From positions 4,660 to 14,615 of the forward strand of contig DBBK01000156.1 in NCBI GenBank assembly GCA_002292165.1: 9,956 nt of DNA, in the 5' to 3' direction. A program made the position numbers and the translations under genes. A model generated the notes under the pieces. The model did not search any database. It was given only the letters and a program-made list of their open reading frames with translations, and was not told where the DNA came from. Positions 6,624-9,956 of the stretch are shown here, in pieces. How positions within the stretch are numbered: the first letter of the stretch is position 1; each line of letters begins with the position of its first letter. The stretch is from Brevundimonas sp. UBA986 (lineage in GTDB: Bacteria; Pseudomonadota; Alphaproteobacteria; Caulobacterales; Caulobacteraceae).

Positions 6624-7719
6624 GGTCCGTCTCCTTCAGTTCGGCCGCCCCGATCCCCGCCGTCCGCAGGTGGAGCGCGCCATAGGCCCGCCAGGGCCGC
6701 CAATGATCCGCCCGGCCGATCAGCCGCGCGTCGAAATCTTCCGGAAGCCGGTCGTTGGGCGGCTCGCTTCCCGCGTCGATCCAGTCGCCCGGCAGCCTCA
6801 GCCCGGGCCGCGCCTCGACCCGCAACTTCAGGGCCGCATCCGCCGACAGGTCGCGGCCGATGGCCTCCGGATCCGCCGACAGGTCGAACACCCGCCGCAC
6901 CCGGGCCAGAACGCCCGGAAGCGCCCGGAGGTCCGACGCCTCGACCCGGACCTCTACCCGACCAGGCTTGTCCGGCGTCACCGACACCCGACCCTCGGCT
7001 CCGTCGACGACGGCGTCCAACACCCGCGACCAGACCCGGTCCTCGACCGCATCGCCGCGCACGCGCAGCGCCGTCAGCATGGCCTCCCAGTCATAAGGGG
7101 GCCGATAAGACAGGTGCAGCCGCACCCCGCCCTCGCCCGGCCGTTCCTTCCGGCGCCTCAGGGCCGACGGCGGCCGCCCGTACAGGGACTGGAAGGTCTC
7201 GTTGAACCGCCTCACGCTGCCGAAGCCGGACCCCAGCGCCACCTCGGCCATGGTCAGGTCGGTCTCGTGGATCAGGGCCTTGGCCAGCAGCACGCGCCGG
7301 GTCTGGGCCACGCTGACCGGAGCCGCGCCCAGATGCTGGCGGAACAGCCGCCGGAGCTGTCGCTCGCCGACCCCCAGCCGCCCGGCCAACGTATCGACGT
7401 CGCCCTCATCCAGCGCGCCCGCCTCGATCAGGCTCAGCGCGCGGCTGACCGTATTCGAGGTCCCGCGCCAGGCGCCCATGTCGGGGGCCGTCTCGGGTCG
7501 GCAGCGCAGGCAAGCGCGAAAGCCCGCCTCCTCGGCCGCCGCCGCCGTGGGATAGAAGATCATGTTCTCGCGCCTGGGCGTGCGCGCCGGACAGACGGGC
7601 CGACAGTAGATGCCCGTCGAGGTCACCCCGCCGAAGAAGCGTCCGTCGAACCGCACGTCCCGCGTCACCGCGGCGCGGTAGCAGGCGTCCTGGTCCAGTT
7701 CTGTGTGAGCGTTTTCCAT
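6604..7719 (-). CDS. ada: Ada-type methyl-sensor/AraC activator with a truncated AlkA glycosylase part
   Basis: 371 residues in three parts. (a) Ada zinc domain, about 10-80: Cys39, Cys43, Cys70 and Cys73 (CX3C, then CX2C); in Ada the first cysteine accepts methyl from DNA phosphotriesters and switches on the activator. (b) AraC-type helix-turn-helix pair, about 88-190 (VDTLAGRLGVGERQLRRLF; FGSVRRFNETFQSLYGRPPS). (c) AlkA N-terminal domain, 201-309, with RPPYDW, RRVFDLSADPEAI and ARPGLRLPG matching E. coli AlkA. After LRLPG (306-311) the chain jumps to GDW and then HWRPWRAYGALHLR (339-352), the AlkA C-terminus. The segment matching about AlkA 110-236, including the helix-hairpin-helix and Trp218, is missing in frame, so glycosylase activity is unlikely. 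Full fusions have about 480-500 residues. ATG 7719 is the natural Ada start; the frame is open upstream but unlike Ada. It overlaps ogt by 20 nt. Confidence 0.88.
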   Translation of the reverse strand: MENAHTELDQDACYRAAVTRDVRFDGRFFGGVTSTGIYCRPVCPARTPRRENMIFYPTAAAAEEAGFRACLRCRPETAPDMGAWRGTSNTVSRALSLIEAGALDEGDVDTLAGRLGVGERQLRRLFRQHLGAAPVSVAQTRRVLLAKALIHETDLTMAEVALGSGFGSVRRFNETFQSLYGRPPSALRRRKERPGEGGVRLHLSYRPPYDWEAMLTALRVRGDAVEDRVWSRVLDAVVDGAEGRVSVTPDKPGRVEVRVEASDLRALPGVLARVRRVFDLSADPEAIGRDLSADAALKLRVEARPGLRLPGDWIDAGSEPPNDRLPEDFDARLIGRADHWRPWRAYGALHLRTAGIGAAELKETDHGLEAA

Positions 7720-7726
7720 GACGACA

Positions 7727-7751
7727 ACATGGGGGCGGGCGGCCCCCATGT
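7727..7751 (-). promoter_or_regulatory. Perfect 10-bp inverted repeat in the ada leader
   Basis: ACATGGGGGC (7727-7736) and GCCCCCATGT (7742-7751) are exact complements around a 5-nt spacer. The repeat ends 7 nt before the ada ATG. The RNA would form a very stable hairpin where a ribosome site should be, and no Shine-Dalgarno is seen between hairpin and ATG. It could be an Ada operator, a translational control hairpin, or the terminator of the padR operon upstream, although only a short T/G stretch follows. No resemblance to the E. coli Ada box was seen. Confidence 0.55.
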
Positions 7752-7783
7752 CTCGCGGTTTTCGGACATTTGCCTGAGAAGGC

Positions 7784-8926
7784 CTAGACGGCGGCCTCGT
7801 TCCAGCGGCGACGGTCATAGGGCATCAGCTGGCCCGTGATCAGCCGCCACAGGGCGCCCGACATCCTGAACAGGGCCTGCACCAGACCGAACACCACACA
7901 GGCCATCAGCACGGTCGACAGGCTCCACCAGCCGCCCTCGAAGGCCGCACGGATCCGCTCGACGAAGGCTTGAACGCTCTCGACGTGGATCACCGGCGAC
8001 AGGGGCGAGGCGGCCCACAGCCAGCCGAACAGCCAGGCCTGCACCCCGCCGAAGGCCAGGTCGCCCAGCGCCGTGAACCGCACCTGACCCGGATTGGCGG
8101 CCCGGATCAGGTCGAAGGCGATGCGGCAGGCGGCATAGGCGACGCCGGGCCAGTAGAGCAGGTTCAGGATGCGGCGGAAGATGTCGGCATAATCGACCCC
8201 GCCGATCGTCGCCCCGTCCAGGGTGAACAGGTCCTCGGGCCGCAGCGGCGTGACCATCAGGAGACCCGCCCACCACAGCAACAGCACCGTCCAGGCCGCC
8301 GCGCTGCCCATCGCCCGGGCCGACGGCGACAGGGCCATGCGGCCGCGACGACGCCCGCGCCGATCCCGGGATGAGGTCTCTACCGTCCCGGCCAACTGCC
8401 GCGACACCGCGTCCGCATCCATGCCCGCCAGTTCGAACAGGCCCAGATCCTTGACCCGCCAGTCGCGCAGGAAGGCCGGCTTCTCCTTCTGCCGCTCGAT
8501 GATGAAGCCGGCGATGGTGGCCAGGCCGATGATGGTGATGCCGCCGGTGAAGACGCTGTTGAAGGCCTGACCGATCGCCCGGCCGACCTCCTCGTCGCCG
8601 ACGATGACGCGCACGATCGCCCCGATGACTGTGATGCAGATCAGGGCCATCAGCCCGACCTTCACCCCGAACATCCACCAGGGATAGAGCTCCGGTCCGA
8701 CGATGTGTTGCGGCCCGGAGCCATAGCGGGCGGCGACGCTCAGCGGATGGCCGAACTCGCGCAGCACCGCCTCCTCATCGGCCTCGGTCAGGGGCCGGCC
8801 GAGTTCTTCCTCGCGGTCCTCCATCCGGGTCTGGAGGACGTCGCGCAGCTCGGCGACGATGTCTTCGCGGCTGGCCTTGGGCAACTGCGCCGCCACAGCC
8901 TTCAGATAGCGTTCCGTCAGGGTCAT
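7784..8926 (-). CDS. Multi-pass membrane protein with HAAS-like N-terminus, partner of PadR
   Basis: 380-residue membrane protein of unknown biochemical function. The N-terminus (1-70) is a soluble helical module, LTERYLKAVAAQLPK, DIVAELRDVLQ and ADEEAVLREFGHPLSVAARY, typical of the HAAS/DUF1700-like domains found beside PadR regulators. About six membrane segments follow: near 84-107, 122-143, 207-227, 253-273, 287-307 and 333-355. Between the second and third lies a hydrophilic stretch (144-205) with a very basic patch DRRGRRRGR (188-196), probably cytoplasmic. ATG 8926 has AGGAGG 8 nt upstream and matches the family N-terminus; the frame is open further into padR but reads as shadow. It is second in the operon, 26 nt after padR. 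PadR-coupled membrane proteins are generally linked to envelope or transport regulation; what this one does is not visible from sequence. Confidence 0.82.
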   Translation of the reverse strand: MTLTERYLKAVAAQLPKASREDIVAELRDVLQTRMEDREEELGRPLTEADEEAVLREFGHPLSVAARYGSGPQHIVGPELYPWWMFGVKVGLMALICITVIGAIVRVIVGDEEVGRAIGQAFNSVFTGGITIIGLATIAGFIIERQKEKPAFLRDWRVKDLGLFELAGMDADAVSRQLAGTVETSSRDRRGRRRGRMALSPSARAMGSAAAWTVLLLWWAGLLMVTPLRPEDLFTLDGATIGGVDYADIFRRILNLLYWPGVAYAACRIAFDLIRAANPGQVRFTALGDLAFGGVQAWLFGWLWAASPLSPVIHVESVQAFVERIRAAFEGGWWSLSTVLMACVVFGLVQALFRMSGALWRLITGQLMPYDRRRWNEAAV

Positions 8927-8934
8927 TGAGTGTC

Positions 8935-8940
8935 CCTCCT
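8935..8940 (-). promoter_or_regulatory. Shine-Dalgarno site of the HAAS-like membrane protein gene
   Basis: AGGAGG on the minus strand, 8 nt before ATG 8926; it fixes this start over longer versions reaching into padR. Confidence 0.8.
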
Positions 8941-8952
8941 CAAGCGTGAATG

Positions 8953-9282
8953 TCAGAGAATCTTGTCGAGCGAGGCGTTGATGCCCCGCCATTCGTCGGC
9001 CAGGGCGGCCAGCATGGCCTCGCCCATCGGCGACAGGCGGTAGAAGCGCTTCTTGCGCTTCTCCTCCTCGCGCCATTCGGAGACCAGCAGCCCCTGGCTC
9101 TCCAGCCGGCGCAGCAGCGGATAGAGGGTCGATTCCTCCATCTCCAGCCCGTCCCCGGCCAGGGCCTGGCGCAGGGTATAGCCGTAGCGCTCCTCCCTCA
9201 GGCGAGCGAGCACAGCCAGGACCAGCGACCCGCGCCGCAGCTCCAGCCGCATGCTTTCGAACAGTTCGGGATCAGGGGTCAT
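8953..9282 (-). CDS. PadR-family transcriptional regulator
   Basis: 109-residue winged-helix DNA-binding protein of the short PadR type (subfamily 2), usually a dimeric repressor released by a small ligand. Motifs are ELRRGSLVLAVLARL (14-28), RYGYTLRQAL (32-41), the recognition region EESTLYPLLRRLESQGLLVSE (49-69), the basic wing EEKRKKRFYRLSPMGEAML (73-91) and a short C-terminal helix (92-109) for dimerisation. ATG 9282 is preferred because the PadR fold starts right after it and an AAGG lies about 9 nt upstream; the alternative 12-codon extension would run into the operator-like repeats. It is first gene of a unit with the HAAS-like membrane protein. The inverted repeats at 9303-9340 over its promoter suggest autorepression. 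Confidence 0.93.
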   Translation of the reverse strand: MTPDPELFESMRLELRRGSLVLAVLARLREERYGYTLRQALAGDGLEMEESTLYPLLRRLESQGLLVSEWREEEKRKKRFYRLSPMGEAMLAALADEWRGINASLDKIL

Positions 9283-9302
9283 TGCGTCTGCCTTGGCGCC
9301 AC

Positions 9303-9340
9303 ATAGTGTGTGACACACAGTGTATGCGACATACTGTGTG
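9303..9340. promoter_or_regulatory. Operator-like cluster of overlapping palindromes upstream of padR
   Basis: Three nested symmetries. TGTGTGACACACA (9307-9319) is a perfect 13-bp palindrome. CACACAG (9314-9320) pairs with CTGTGTG (9334-9340). Inside that, TATG (9323-9326) pairs with CATA (9330-9333) around CGA. PadR proteins bind such dyads at their own promoters. They overlap the proposed -10 and transcription start of padR, fitting autorepression by two cooperating sites. Confidence 0.6.
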
Positions 9341-9350
9341 ACCGAGTCAA
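9321..9350 (-). promoter_or_regulatory. Probable padR promoter
   Basis: Minus strand: TTGACT (9350-9345) as -35, 18-nt spacer, CATACA (9326-9321) as a weak -10. The -35 overlaps GAGTC (9344-9348), a GANTC site of the CcrM methyltransferase used by Caulobacterales. The -10 lies within the palindrome cluster. Confidence 0.4.
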
Positions 9351-9411
9351 GCGAACGTTGGAATTCGGGATGATGGGCTGGTCATTTCAGGGGATTTCGG
9401 TGAGCCGAAGG

Positions 9412-9448
9412 GGGCGTCCCGACCCCGTGGGGCGAAGGCGGGACGCCC
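9412..9448. repeat. GC-rich inverted repeat 1 with inner hairpin
   Basis: GGGCGTCCC (9412-9420) pairs exactly with GGGACGCCC (9440-9448). Inside, CCCC (9423-9426) and GGGG (9429-9432) can form a second short stem. It may be a structured RNA, a REP-like element or a strong hairpin; no T-run. Confidence 0.6.
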
Positions 9449-9480
9449 GTTCCGGGGCCGCCCTACGGTCAGGCGGGACG
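9436..9480. repeat. 10-bp direct repeat linking the two inverted repeats
   Basis: AGGCGGGACG occurs at 9436-9445 and again at 9471-9480, 35 bp apart, each copy forming part of one stem. This suggests the two hairpins are related copies. Confidence 0.55.
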
Positions 9481-9521
9481 GCTCGCGGAGCCCGGCGATT
9501 CGACATCTGGGAGCCGTCCCG
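9474..9521. repeat. GC-rich inverted repeat 2
   Basis: CGGGACGGCTC (9474-9484) and GAGCCGTCCCG (9511-9521) are an exact 11-bp complement with a 26-nt loop. Within it, GCTC-GCG-GAGC (9481-9491) is an alternative small hairpin, so two exclusive folds are possible. Confidence 0.65.
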
Positions 9522-9609
9522 TCGGGTGCGAACACGCTAGGGCCGGGCCCTGTCGGCGGCTACCTGCGGAAATCCATAGGACGTCTCTGATTTGAAACAG
9601 CCCAGCCTG

Positions 9610-9626
9610 GCCTGAAGACCTCAGGC
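9610..9626 (-). terminator. Weak hairpin at the end of the LuxR-type gene
   Basis: GCCTGA (9610-9615) and TCAGGC (9621-9626) pair around a 5-nt loop and overlap the stop codon. No T-run follows on the minus strand, so intrinsic termination is doubtful. Confidence 0.25.
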
Positions 9627-9956
9627 GACCTCGATCTGCTGAAACAGCAGGGCCCGGGCCACGGCCTCGGGCAGGCTGCGCGCCCCCAGTTTGTAGCGCG
9701 CATTCTTCAGGTGCAGACCGACGGTGACCTCGGCCAGGGCCATGTCGTGGGCGATGCCGCTGACCCTCTGCCCCCGGGCGACGGCCTGCAGACAGTCCTT
9801 TTCGCGCGCCGTCAGCTTCGCCGCCCCATAGCGCCGCCGCATCATCTCCCCGACCGCGCCGGCGTGGAACAGATGCGCCAGCGACACCAGCCGCGGCCCA
9901 TGCTCCTCCAGAAGCCGCCGGCACTCGGCCGGGTCCATGCCCGAGCCCATGACGAT
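9621..9956 (-). CDS. LuxR-type transcriptional regulator, 5' end cut by the window edge
   Basis: The 111 visible residues are the C-terminal part of a LuxR-family regulator. Residues about 8-36 (MDPAECRRLLEEHG, LVSLAHLFHAGA) resemble the last helices of an autoinducer-binding domain, so the full protein is probably a quorum-sensing-type LuxR protein; the ligand pocket itself is not in the window. The GerE helix-turn-helix follows, starting LTAREKDCLQAVARGQ (48-63), with recognition region ALAEVTVGLHLKNARYKLGA (73-92), then SLPEAVARALLFQQIEV. The frame stays open to the window edge, so an internal ATG at 9950 is not a likely start. There is no luxI-type gene in the visible sequence, so solo or paired status cannot be judged. 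The subfamily with a true acyl-homoserine lactone ligand is inferred only from the tail. Confidence 0.85.
   Translation of the reverse strand: MVMGSGMDPAECRRLLEEHGPRLVSLAHLFHAGAVGEMMRRRYGAAKLTAREKDCLQAVARGQRVSGIAHDMALAEVTVGLHLKNARYKLGARSLPEAVARALLFQQIEVA

Larger units (their letters stand above)
9351..9620. other. Gene-free region with strong secondary structure
   Basis: The gap between padR (9282) and the LuxR-type gene (9621) is 338 nt. Short frames on both strands (76 and 62 codons) are rich in Arg/Pro/Gly and look like GC-bias shadows without a ribosome site. The middle, 9411-9521, holds two strong inverted repeats and a 10-bp direct repeat. I could not match it to tmRNA, SRP RNA, 6S RNA or RNase P RNA. 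No T-rich terminator is present on either strand. Confidence 0.5.

Noticed and set aside
9310..9540. Small frames on both strands in the gap beside padR
   Set aside because: No ribosome site, Arg/Pro/Gly-biased composition, and they run through the inverted repeats; more likely noncoding.
9411..9540. Possible tmRNA, SRP RNA, 6S RNA or RNase P RNA
   Set aside because: A GATTCGAC stretch recalls the tmRNA 5' end and GGTCAGG recalls SRP RNA, but the remaining conserved parts (T-loop, SRP apical loop, 6S bubble, RNase P core) are absent.
1..9956. Defence system, phage, transposon or CRISPR array
   Set aside because: No transposase, integrase, nuclease, reverse transcriptase or repeat-spacer array is visible; gene content is housekeeping, repair and regulation.

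Overview
The window is very G+C-rich chromosomal DNA with dense, short-spaced genes. Gene content and protein style suggest an alphaproteobacterium of the Caulobacteraceae, most like Brevundimonas. That assignment is inference from the look of the proteins (Ada/AlkA + Ogt pair, PadR + HAAS pair, GAF histidine kinase, LuxR with an autoinducer-domain tail); no rRNA or other marker is present. I see no tRNA, rRNA, CRISPR array, IS element or phage gene, and no clear foreign block.

Layout. (1) 1-2293, minus: nadA then nadB (nadB runs off the left edge), the first two steps of de novo NAD synthesis. They are one transcription unit with a 1-nt gap and a near-perfect 19-bp palindrome in the leader that looks like an operator. 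(2) 2294-2569: AT-richer divergent control region. (3) 2570-4817, plus: ilvA (threonine dehydratase with two ACT-like regulatory modules), followed after 4 nt by a small exported LamG-fold protein with a twin-arginine signal. (4) 4828-6054, minus: soluble GAF-domain histidine kinase, convergent with the LamG gene. (5) 6084-7719, minus: an alkylation-response pair, an Ada-type sensor/activator overlapping ogt by 20 nt. The Ada protein carries the N-terminal part of an AlkA glycosylase but lacks, in frame, almost the whole catalytic core. (6) 7784-9282, minus: a PadR-type repressor and a multi-pass membrane protein with a HAAS-like N-terminus, preceded by a promoter packed with inverted repeats. 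(7) 9283-9620: no convincing gene, but two strong GC-rich inverted repeats sharing a 10-bp direct repeat. (8) 9621-9956, minus: 3' end of a LuxR-type regulator running off the right edge.

How the parts fit. nadA/nadB form one pathway unit. ada/ogt form a split adaptive response: Ada senses methyl phosphotriesters and should activate transcription, while Ogt repairs O6-alkylguanine. PadR probably represses its own operon with the membrane partner. The most notable points are the internal deletion in the Ada-AlkA fusion, the candidate nadA operator, the perfect hairpin just before the ada start, and the structured repeat region at 9411-9521. I found no gene cluster that clearly forms a new defence or biosynthetic system.
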